Shown here: positions 17,467-24,600 of the stretch, piece after piece
Layout: every line of letters begins with the position of its first letter
How positions within the stretch are numbered: position 1 is the first letter of the stretch
Origin: Streptomyces noursei
Lineage (GTDB): Bacteria > Actinomycetota > Actinomycetes > Streptomycetales > Streptomycetaceae
NCBI RefSeq assembly: GCF_001646665.1
Contig: NZ_LWBU01000369.1
Location: 70,351-131,623, forward strand
DNA: 61,273 nucleotides
Direction: 5' to 3'
Made by a program: the position numbers and the translations under genes
Notes under the pieces: model-generated
Told to the model about the DNA's origin: nothing
The model's database searches: none
Seen by the model: the letters and a program-made list of their open reading frames with translations, nothing else

Positions 17467-19194
17467 ATGGATCGCCTGGACCTCGTCCCCGCCCCGTCCT
17501 CCCTCCGCTGGTCGCCGCCCGCCGGACACGTCCGCATCGACGGCGGGACGCCGCTGGAGGCCCGGCCCGGCACGGAAGGCGTCGCCCGCTGGTTCCGCGC
17601 GACCGTCGGGGCCGCCACCGGGCTGCCGTTCCCGAACGGCAACAGCAACGGCAACAGCAACGGCAGCAGCGACGGCAGCGGCGACGGCGACGGCAGCGGC
17701 GACGGCACACGCGCCACAGGCCACCACGGCGCCGGCAGCCGCATCGTGCTGGACATCGACCCCGGGCTGGCCCCCGAGGGCTACCGGATCGCCATCGACG
17801 GGCACGCCCAGCGCATCACCGGCGGCAGCGCGGCCGGCGTCTTCTGGGGCGCCCAGACCTACCGTCAGCTCCTCGGGCCCGACGCGTACCGCAGGGCGCC
17901 GGTCGGACCGCCCGGCCGGCCCTGGGAGGTCCCCGCGGCCGTCGTGGCGGACGAGCCCCGCTTCGCCTGGCGGGGCCTGATGCTCGACGTGGCCCGCCAC
18001 TTCCGCCCCAAGGACGACGTGCTGCGCTACGTCGACCTCCTCGCCGCCCACAAACTGAACGTCCTCCACCTGCACCTCACCGACGACCAGGGCTGGCGCA
18101 TCGAGATCAAGCGCTACCCCCGGCTCACCGAGGTCGGCGCCTGGCGGGCGCGCACCAGGCGCGGCCACCGGGCCTCCACGCTCTGGGACGACCAGCCGCA
18201 CGGCGGCCACTACACCCAGGACGACATCCGCGAGATCGTCGCGTACGCCGCCGAGCGGCACGTGCGCGTCGTCCCCGAGATCGACGTCCCCGGCCACTCG
18301 CAGGCCGCCATCGCCGCCTACCCCTGGCTCGGCAACACCGACGTCGTCGACACGGCGGCCCTCTCCGTCTGGGACACCTGGGGCGTCAACCCGAACGTCC
18401 TCGCCCCCACCGACGAGACCCTCCGCTTCTACGAGAACGTCCTGGAGGAGGTCCTCGACCTCTTCCCCGCCGGCACGTCCCCCTTCGTCCACCTCGGCGG
18501 CGACGAGTGCCCGAAGGACCAGTGGCGGGCCTCCTCGGCCGCCCGGGCGCGCATCGAGGAACTGGGGCTCGCCGACGAGGACGCCCTCCAGTCCTGGTTC
18601 ATCGGCCACTTCGACCGCTGGCTCACCCGCCGGGGGCGCCGCCTGATCGGGTGGGACGAGATCCTGGAGGGCGGCCTCGCGCCGGGTGCCGCCGTGTCCT
18701 CCTGGCGCGGGTACGCCGGCGGGATCGCCGCCGCCGAGGCGGGCCACGACGTCGTGATGTGCCCCGAGCAGCACGTGTACCTGGACCACCGGCAGGACGG
18801 CGGCCCCGACGAGCCGGTGCCCATCGGATACGTCCGCACCCTGGAGGACGTCTACCGCTTCGAGCCCGTACCGCCCGGGCTCTCACCGGCGGCCGCCGCG
18901 CACGTCCTCGGCACCCAGGCGAACGTCTGGACCGAGGTGATGGACTCCCGCTCCCGCGTCGACTACCAGGTCTTCCCGCGCCTCGCCGCCTTCGCCGAGG
19001 TCGCCTGGTCCACCGGGCTCCCCACCGACCCGGCCGCGCGGGACTTCGCCGGGTTCGAACGCCGGATGGCCGCCCACTACCGGCGTCTCGACGCGCTCGG
19101 CGTCGACTACCGCCCGCCCGGCGGCCCGTTGCCGTGGCAGAAGCGCCCGGGGGTGGTCGGACGCCCGATCGACGGGCCGCCCCCGAACGTGTGA
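17467..19194 (+). CDS. Family GH20 beta-N-acetylhexosaminidase, cytoplasmic
   Basis: A 575-aa exo-glycosidase releasing terminal GlcNAc or GalNAc by substrate-assisted catalysis. Catalytic Asp346-Glu347 lie in FVHLGGDECP. Other GH20 motifs are LHLHLTDDQGWRIEIKRYP and VPEIDVPGHSQA. No signal peptide is visible, so it should act on sugars already imported by the ABC system encoded directly upstream. An Asn/Gly/Ser/Asp-rich insertion at about residues 57-80, coded by short tandem repeats (17635-17706), lies in the N-terminal domain. The product GlcNAc would feed the amino-sugar pathway that also uses NagE2 at the window end. Confidence 0.93.
   Translation: MDRLDLVPAPSSLRWSPPAGHVRIDGGTPLEARPGTEGVARWFRATVGAATGLPFPNGNSNGNSNGSSDGSGDGDGSGDGTRATGHHGAGSRIVLDIDPGLAPEGYRIAIDGHAQRITGGSAAGVFWGAQTYRQLLGPDAYRRAPVGPPGRPWEVPAAVVADEPRFAWRGLMLDVARHFRPKDDVLRYVDLLAAHKLNVLHLHLTDDQGWRIEIKRYPRLTEVGAWRARTRRGHRASTLWDDQPHGGHYTQDDIREIVAYAAERHVRVVPEIDVPGHSQAAIAAYPWLGNTDVVDTAALSVWDTWGVNPNVLAPTDETLRFYENVLEEVLDLFPAGTSPFVHLGGDECPKDQWRASSAARARIEELGLADEDALQSWFIGHFDRWLTRRGRRLIGWDEILEGGLAPGAAVSSWRGYAGGIAAAEAGHDVVMCPEQHVYLDHRQDGGPDEPVPIGYVRTLEDVYRFEPVPPGLSPAAAAHVLGTQANVWTEVMDSRSRVDYQVFPRLAAFAEVAWSTGLPTDPAARDFAGFERRMAAHYRRLDALGVDYRPPGGPLPWQKRPGVVGRPIDGPPPNV
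17635..17706 (+). repeat. Short tandem repeats coding Asn/Gly/Ser/Asp
   Basis: Runs of AACGGC/AACAGC followed by GACGGC/AGCGGC hexamers produce a flexible segment inside the hexosaminidase. Such microsatellite-like stretches can change length by slippage without shifting the frame. Confidence 0.7.
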
Positions 19195-19201
19195 GCCCCG
19201 A

Positions 19202-19227
19202 GGGGGCGCCCGCACCGCGGCGCCCCC
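19202..19227. terminator. Hairpin after hexosaminidase gene
   Basis: Perfect 9-bp stem GGGGGCGCC/GGCGCCCCC (19202-19210 with 19219-19227), 8 bp after the stop. Confidence 0.6.
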
Positions 19228-19276
19228 CGCTCCCCCCGTCAGCCGCCTGGAATAAGTCGTACAAGGTCGCCGAGAA

Positions 19277-19407
19277 GTGGCAATCCGTACGTGCCTCCGA
19301 AGGTGTGGCAAACCGGTTCATCTCGCAGGTCACGGGATGTCCGGGGCGGATGTGTGCTTCGCGGACCCTCGCGCCGACCGGCCCGGAAGATGTGCCAGAG
19401 TTGCCAC
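19277..19407. promoter_or_regulatory. Three GTGGCAA motifs upstream of the molybdenum hydroxylase operon
   Basis: GTGGCAA occurs at 19277-19283 and 19305-19311 in direct orientation and as TTGCCAC at 19401-19407, within the 294-bp gap before the FAD subunit gene. They could be regulator boxes; no promoter hexamers are clear. A GGGACAGCC-type short repeat lies further on (about 19446-19471). Confidence 0.3.
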
Positions 19408-19488
19408 GTCGGGGCTGTGAGCACGTACGGTACGGCAACACAGGCGGGACAGCCGGGACAGCCGGGACACCGGGAAGGGGCAGCTGGG

Positions 19489-20364
19489 TTGACCACGCAC
19501 GCACCGCAGGCGGCGCAGTCCGTGACGCTGCCGGCCACGCTCGGCGAGGCCGTGGCGGCGCTCAGCGCCATGCCCGCCGCCGTGCCCGTGGCGGGCGGTA
19601 CGGACTTGATGGCCGCCGTCAACAAGGGCCAGTTGCGCCCCGCCGGCCTCGTCGGCCTCGGCCGCATCAATGAGATCCGGGGCTGGCAGTACCAGGACGG
19701 CCACGCCCTGCTGGGCGCCGGCCTCACCCACGCGCGCATGGGCCGCCCGGACTTCGCGGCGCTCATCCCCGCCCTGGCCGCCGCCGCCCGCGCGGCCGGT
19801 CCGCCCCAGATCCGCAACGCGGGCACCCTGGGCGGCAACATCGTCACGGCCGCGCCCACCGGTGACTCCCTGCCCGTGCTGGCCGCCCTGGAGGCGGACC
19901 TCGTCGTCGCGGGCCCGGGCGGCATGCGGGAGGTCCCGGTGACGCACCTGCTGGCCGGCCGCGAGCTGCTCGGCCCCGCCGAACTGATCGGCCACGTCCG
20001 CGTACCCCTGCTGCACGCCCCGCAGGTGTTCCTGAAGGCCACCGGCCGGACCGGGCCCGGGCGGGCCACCGCGTCCGTCGCGGTCGTGCTGGACCCGGCG
20101 CGGCGCGGCGTGCGCTGCGCGGTCGGCGCCATCGCCCCGATGCCGCTGCGGCCGCTGGAGGCGGAGCGCTGGATCGCGTCGCTGATCGACTGGGACGCCG
20201 ACCGGGGCCTGGCGCCCGAGGCGCTCACGGCGTTCGGCGAGTACGTGGCGGCGGCCTGCATCCCGGACCCGCCGGGCGAGGAGCAGTTGCCGCCCGCCGT
20301 ACTGCACCTGCGGCGCACGGTCGCCGCGCTGGCCCGACGGGCACTGGGGAGGGCGCTGTCGTGA
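19489..20364 (+). CDS. Molybdenum hydroxylase FAD-binding subunit (CoxM/XdhB type)
   Basis: A 291-aa medium subunit that passes electrons from the Fe-S subunit to an acceptor. The FAD-binding motifs AAVPVAGGTDLMAAVNKGQL and RNAGTLGGNIVTAAPTGDSL are clear, and the CO-dehydrogenase flavoprotein C-terminal domain follows. TTG 19489 is preferred, with AGGGG 8 nt upstream; an in-frame GTG at 19417 would add 24 low-complexity residues. The stop overlaps the next gene by 4 bp (GTGA), starting a tightly coupled three-gene operon. Confidence 0.85.
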   Translation: MTTHAPQAAQSVTLPATLGEAVAALSAMPAAVPVAGGTDLMAAVNKGQLRPAGLVGLGRINEIRGWQYQDGHALLGAGLTHARMGRPDFAALIPALAAAARAAGPPQIRNAGTLGGNIVTAAPTGDSLPVLAALEADLVVAGPGGMREVPVTHLLAGRELLGPAELIGHVRVPLLHAPQVFLKATGRTGPGRATASVAVVLDPARRGVRCAVGAIAPMPLRPLEAERWIASLIDWDADRGLAPEALTAFGEYVAAACIPDPPGEEQLPPAVLHLRRTVAALARRALGRALS

Positions 20365-21644
20365 CCACCGACGAGAACGAGAACCCGCAGGGGCAGGGCG
20401 GCTGGCAGCCGACACCCCAGGGCGAGTACGACAGCGACGCGACCGCCTTCGTGCAGCTGCCGCCGGACATGTCGACGACCGGCGCCCCGCTGGAGGCCCC
20501 CGGCCACGGCTATGTGCCGCCGGAGGCCTGGGCGCCGCACGACCCGCACGCCACGGCCCAGTGGTCCTTCCAGGCCCCGCCCGCACCGGCGCCCGCGCCC
20601 ACGGAGCTGACCGGCCAGTGGACGATCCCGGTCGCCCAGGGCGACCTTCCGGACGAATCGGGCGAGTTCACCACGTCGGCGCTCGCCTCCCAGTGGTCCG
20701 GCGGCAACCCGCCGGCCACCCTCCCCGGCGGCGCCCCCGCCCCCTGGGCGACGCCCGAGCCGCAGCCCGCGCACGAACCGGCCCCGCACGACGGCGCCGA
20801 CACCCCGGAGCCCGCGCCCGCCGGCCCCGGGCAGGCGGACCCCGACCCGCGCCCCCACCCCGCTCCCGGCACGGACCCGGCCCACGACCCCGCCCACGCC
20901 CCCACGACCGCCCAGGGGCCCGCCGAGGGCCCCGACGGCACCCCGGCGCACCCCGGGCACGAGGGGCACTCGCACGACAACGGCGGCCCGCAGGAGGCCG
21001 GCGGCCCGCACGAGGACGCCGCCGCCCCCAGCCACGCCACCGACAGCGAGGAACACCCGCACATCTCGTACGTGCTGCGCGTCAACGGCACGGACCGCCC
21101 CGTCACCGAGGCGTGGATCGGCGAGTCCCTGCTGTACGTGCTGCGCGAGCGGCTCGGCCTCGCCGGCGCCAAGGACGGCTGCTCGCAGGGCGAGTGCGGC
21201 GCCTGCAACGTCCAGGTCGACGGCCGGCTCGTCGCCTCCTGCCTGGTGCCCGCGGCGACCGCGGCCGGCAGCGAGGTGCGCACGGTCGAGGGGCTCGCCA
21301 CCGACGGCGAACCCTCCGACGTGCAGCGCGCCCTCGCCGCCTGCGGAGCCGTCCAGTGCGGGTTCTGCATCCCCGGCATGGCCATGACGGTCCACGACCT
21401 GCTGGAGGGCAACCACGCCCCCAGCGAGCTGGAGACCCGCCAGGCGCTCTGCGGCAACCTCTGCCGCTGCACCGGCTACCGCGGGGTCCTCGACGCCGTG
21501 CGCGAGGTCGTCGCCGGACGCACCGCGAGCGCCGCCGCCTCCGCCGAGGCCGCGGCCGAGGCCGCCGACGCAGCCGGGGCCACCGCACCGCAGCCCCGTA
21601 TCCCGCACCAGATCCCCCACCCGCACGACGGAGGCACGGCGTGA
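20361..21644 (+). CDS. Molybdenum hydroxylase [2Fe-2S] subunit with long disordered N-terminus
   Basis: The C-terminal 200 residues are a normal small subunit. The plant-type cluster motif is CSQGECGACNVQVDGRLVASC; the second cluster uses CGAVQCGFCIPGM and CGNLCRCTGY. In front lies an extension of about 230 residues rich in Pro, Ala, Gly, Asp and finally His (GHEGHSHDNGG, EEHPH), absent from ordinary family members (about 160-200 aa in total). The extension begins with MTTDENENPQGQGGWQPTPQ and repeats short PAP/HAP units. The start GTG 20361 and the stop both overlap neighbours by 4 bp. The extension may tether the complex or bind metal; this is speculation. Confidence 0.88.
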   Translation: MTTDENENPQGQGGWQPTPQGEYDSDATAFVQLPPDMSTTGAPLEAPGHGYVPPEAWAPHDPHATAQWSFQAPPAPAPAPTELTGQWTIPVAQGDLPDESGEFTTSALASQWSGGNPPATLPGGAPAPWATPEPQPAHEPAPHDGADTPEPAPAGPGQADPDPRPHPAPGTDPAHDPAHAPTTAQGPAEGPDGTPAHPGHEGHSHDNGGPQEAGGPHEDAAAPSHATDSEEHPHISYVLRVNGTDRPVTEAWIGESLLYVLRERLGLAGAKDGCSQGECGACNVQVDGRLVASCLVPAATAAGSEVRTVEGLATDGEPSDVQRALAACGAVQCGFCIPGMAMTVHDLLEGNHAPSELETRQALCGNLCRCTGYRGVLDAVREVVAGRTASAAASAEAAAEAADAAGATAPQPRIPHQIPHPHDGGTA

Positions 21645-23953
21645 GCAACGACGCGGCCACCGCCATCCCGGCGGTCGACGGCCCCCAGGGGCCCCAGCAG
21701 GAGCAGCCGGCCCACGGGCTCGGCGCGTCCCTCCCGTCCGCCGACGCCCGCGCCAAGACGGAGGGCACCTTCCCCTACGCCTCCGACCTGTGGGCCGAGG
21801 GCCTGCTGTGGGCGGCCGTCCTGCGCTCCCCGCACGCACACGCGCGCGTGCTGTCGATCGACACCTCGGCCGCCGCCGGGATGCCCGGCGTGCGGACCGT
21901 GGTGACCCACGCCGACGTCCCCGGCGAGGCGACCTACGGCCGGACGGTCGCCGACCGCCCCGTCTTCGCCTCCGACCTGGTGCGCCACCACGGCGAGGCC
22001 ATCGCCGCGGTCGCGGCCGACCACCCGGACACGGCCCGCCTGGCCGCCGCGGCCATCGCCGTCGAGTACGAGATCCTCGACCCGGTCACCGACCCGGAGA
22101 AGGCCTTCGCCGCCCCGCCCCTGCACCCGGACGGCAACCTCGTCCGCCACATCCCGCTCCGCTACGGCGACCCGGACGCCACGGGCGAGGTCGTGGTCGA
22201 GGGCCTGTACCGCATCGGCCGCCAGGACCCCGCGCCGATCGGCGCCGAGGCCGGGCTCGCCGTGCCCCGCCCGGACGGCGGCGTCGACATCTACACCGCC
22301 TCCACCGACCCGCACACCGACCGGGACCTCGCCGCCGCCTGCTTCGGCCTCGGCCCCGAGCAGGTCAAGGTGGTCGTCACCGGCGTCCCCGGCGCCACCG
22401 GCGACCGCGAGGACCCGGGCTTCCAGATCCCGCTGGGCCTCCTCGCCCTGCGCACCGGCTGCCCCGTCAAGCTGGCCGCCACCCGCGAGGAGTCCTTCCT
22501 CGGCCACGCCCACCGCCACCCGACCCTGCTGCGCTACCGCCACCACGCGGACGCGGACGGCCGTCTGGTCAAGGTCGAGGCGCAGATCCTCCTCGACGCC
22601 GGCGCCTACGCCGAGGCCTCCTCCGAGTCGCTCGCCGCCGCCGTCGCCTTCGCCTGCGGCCCCTACGTCGTCCCGCACGCCTTCGTCGAGGGCTGGGCGG
22701 TACGCACCAACAACCCCCCCTCCGGCCATGTGCGCGGCGAGGGCGCGATGCAGGTCTGCGCCGCCTACGAGGCGCAGATGGACAAGCTCGCCGCCCGCCT
22801 GGGCCTGGACCCCGCCGAACTGCGGCTGCGCAACGTGCTCGCCACCGGCGACATCCTGCCCACCGGCCAGACCGTCACCTGCCCCGCCCCCGTCGCCGAA
22901 CTCCTCCAGGCCGTACGCGACTTCCCGCTGCCCGCGCTCCCCAAGGACTCCCCGGAGGACGGCTGGCTGCTGCCCGGCGGCCCGGAGGGCGCGGGGGAGC
23001 CCGGCGCCGTGCGCCGCGGCGTCGGCTACGCGCTCGGCATGGTCCACATGCTGGGGGCGGAGGGCACGGACGAGGTCTCCACGGCCACGGTCAAGGTCCA
23101 CGACGGGATGGCGACCGTCATCTGCGCGGCGGTCGAGACCGGCCAGGGCTTCTCCACCCTCGCCCGCCAGATCGTCCAGGACACCCTGGGCATCGACGAG
23201 GTCCACGTCGCCTCCGTCGACACCGACCAGCCCCCCGCGGGCCCGGCGACCCACGGCCGCCACACCTGGGTCTCCGGCGGCGCCGTCGAGCGGGCCGCCA
23301 AGATGGTCCGGACCCAGCTCCTCCAGCCGCTGGCCCACAAGTTCGGCATGTCCACCGAACTGCTCCAGATCACCGACGGGAAGATCACCTCCTACGACGG
23401 CGTCCTGTCCACCACCGTCACGGAGGCGCTGGAGGGCAAGGAGCTGTGGGCCACCGCCCAGTGCCGCCCCCACCCCACCGAACCCCTCGACGGCGCCGGC
23501 CAGGGCGACGCCTTCGTGGGCCTGGCCTTCTGCGCCATCCGCGCGGTCGTCGACGTCGACGTCGAACTCGGCTCGGTCCGGGTCGTCGAGATGGCGGTCG
23601 CCCAGGACGTCGGCCGGGTCCTCAACCCGGCGCAGCTCGCCACCCGCATCGAGGCGGGCGTCACACAGGGCGTCGGCGCGGCGCTCACCGAGAACCTGCG
23701 CACCGCCCGCGGCCTGGTCCGCCACCCCGACCTCACCGGCTACGCGCTCCCCACCGCCCTGGACGCCCCGGACATCCGCATCGTCAAGCTCGTCGAGGAG
23801 CGGGACGTGGTCGCCCCGTTCGGCGCCAAGGCCGCCAGCGCGGTCCCGGTGGTCACCTCCCCGGCCGCGGTGGCCGCCGCCGTGCGGTCCGCCACGGGCC
23901 GCCCCGTCAACCGGCTCCCGATCCGCCCCCAGGCGGCGGTCGCGGCGCCGTAG
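21641..23953 (+). CDS. Molybdopterin-binding large subunit, non-canonical active-site motifs
   Basis: A 770-aa xanthine dehydrogenase/CoxL-type large subunit, coupled to the Fe-S subunit by a GTGA overlap. The fold markers are present: SLPSADARAKTEGTFPYASD, then RSPHAHARVLSIDTSAA. Three usually conserved cofactor and catalytic positions differ. The GGxFGG-type loop reads PGATGDRED (250-258), the RGFGxPQ-type loop reads RGEGAMQ (365-371), and the C-terminal GxGE glutamate region reads FGAKAAS (727-733), so the expected catalytic Glu is not seen. The substrate is unknown. It may be a divergent hydroxylase subgroup with its own chemistry, or an enzyme that lost activity. Confidence 0.85.
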   Translation: MSNDAATAIPAVDGPQGPQQEQPAHGLGASLPSADARAKTEGTFPYASDLWAEGLLWAAVLRSPHAHARVLSIDTSAAAGMPGVRTVVTHADVPGEATYGRTVADRPVFASDLVRHHGEAIAAVAADHPDTARLAAAAIAVEYEILDPVTDPEKAFAAPPLHPDGNLVRHIPLRYGDPDATGEVVVEGLYRIGRQDPAPIGAEAGLAVPRPDGGVDIYTASTDPHTDRDLAAACFGLGPEQVKVVVTGVPGATGDREDPGFQIPLGLLALRTGCPVKLAATREESFLGHAHRHPTLLRYRHHADADGRLVKVEAQILLDAGAYAEASSESLAAAVAFACGPYVVPHAFVEGWAVRTNNPPSGHVRGEGAMQVCAAYEAQMDKLAARLGLDPAELRLRNVLATGDILPTGQTVTCPAPVAELLQAVRDFPLPALPKDSPEDGWLLPGGPEGAGEPGAVRRGVGYALGMVHMLGAEGTDEVSTATVKVHDGMATVICAAVETGQGFSTLARQIVQDTLGIDEVHVASVDTDQPPAGPATHGRHTWVSGGAVERAAKMVRTQLLQPLAHKFGMSTELLQITDGKITSYDGVLSTTVTEALEGKELWATAQCRPHPTEPLDGAGQGDAFVGLAFCAIRAVVDVDVELGSVRVVEMAVAQDVGRVLNPAQLATRIEAGVTQGVGAALTENLRTARGLVRHPDLTGYALPTALDAPDIRIVKLVEERDVVAPFGAKAASAVPVVTSPAAVAAAVRSATGRPVNRLPIRPQAAVAAP

Positions 23954-23962
23954 CCGGTCGCC

Positions 23963-24356
23963 GTGCCCGCCGTCGTGCTGGTCACCGGCATCATGGCCGC
24001 CGGGAAGTCGACCGTCGCCCAGGCGCTCCTCGTCCGCGTACGCGTCGGCGGTGGCGTCCGGGAGCGGTGCGAGGACCACGACGTACCGGAGCCGGGTCCT
24101 GACGAGGCGGGTGTACGCGGCGAGTTCGGGGCCCAGCACCACGTCCTGGACGACGGCGGAGAAGCCCGTGGTCGCCGCCCGCGAGGCGGGGCGCGGCAAG
24201 TCCGGCTACGGCGGCGGCCGGACGCCCGAGCGGCTGGACCGGGGGCTGCGCGAGGAGACCGCGCGGATCGGGCTGTGGCTCGACACGTCCGAACTGACGG
24301 TGGAGGCCACGGTGGACGCGATCCTGGCGGACCTGGACCGCGCCCTCGTGCCGTAG
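23963..24356 (+). pseudogene. Small P-loop kinase gene broken by an internal inversion and deletion
   Basis: The plus strand starts a kinase normally from GTG 23963 (VVLVTGIMAAGKSTVAQALL, Walker A GIMAAGKS) and then degenerates. The minus strand of 24167-24053 encodes the middle of the same family (GFSAVVQDVVLGPELAAYTR, then LRYVVVLAPLPDA). From 24165 the plus strand, in a different frame, encodes the C-terminal part (VVAAREAGRGKSGYGG, then ETARIGLWLDTSELTVE) to the stop at 24356. An intact member should be roughly 170-185 aa, so about 50-60 codons of the core also appear lost. The left breakpoint coincides with the palindrome CGCGTACGCG (24035-24044). tRNA-Cys follows immediately. The product cannot be functional. 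Confidence 0.75.
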
Positions 24357-24363
24357 GGCGGTG

Positions 24364-24438
24364 TGGAGACCGTGGCGGGATTCGAACCCGCGTCACCGGA
24401 GTTGCAGTCCGGCCCCTGAGCCTCTCGGGCACACGGTC
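24364..24438 (-). tRNA. tRNA-Cys (GCA)
   Basis: On the minus strand the acceptor stem GACCGTG (24438-24432) pairs with CACGGTC (24374-24368). The anticodon arm CCGGA-CTGCAAC-TCCGG gives anticodon GCA, the T arm has GCGGG-TTCGAAT-CCCGC, and U73 is followed by an encoded CCA (24366-24364). U73 and GCA are cysteine identity elements. It lies 7 bp from the broken kinase gene. Confidence 0.93.
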
Positions 24439-24587
24439 GTGGGTGGTGCTCGCGGTACGACCGTAGGGTGCGCTCCCGCGGGGGCGGAAGGGATGCAATC
24501 CGACTGCCACACGCTGTTCACGGACGTACGACCAAGGGCGGAGGCACGTCCGGCCCCCGGACAGGGGCCATATCCCTTGTCGCCCCT

Positions 24588-24600
24588 TACGGTTGGGTCC
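24588..24600 (+). promoter_or_regulatory. -10 box 7 nt before ATG (leaderless MFS transcript)
   Basis: TACGGT (24588-24593) fits TAnnnT and ends 7 nt before ATG 24601. There is no ribosome site, so transcription probably starts at the A of the start codon. Confidence 0.45.

Noticed and set aside
21476..24199. A 907-codon open frame on the minus strand opposite the molybdenum hydroxylase genes
   Set aside because: Its first 45 residues are the inverted kinase piece; the rest is the shadow of the large subunit gene, a normal effect of high GC content.
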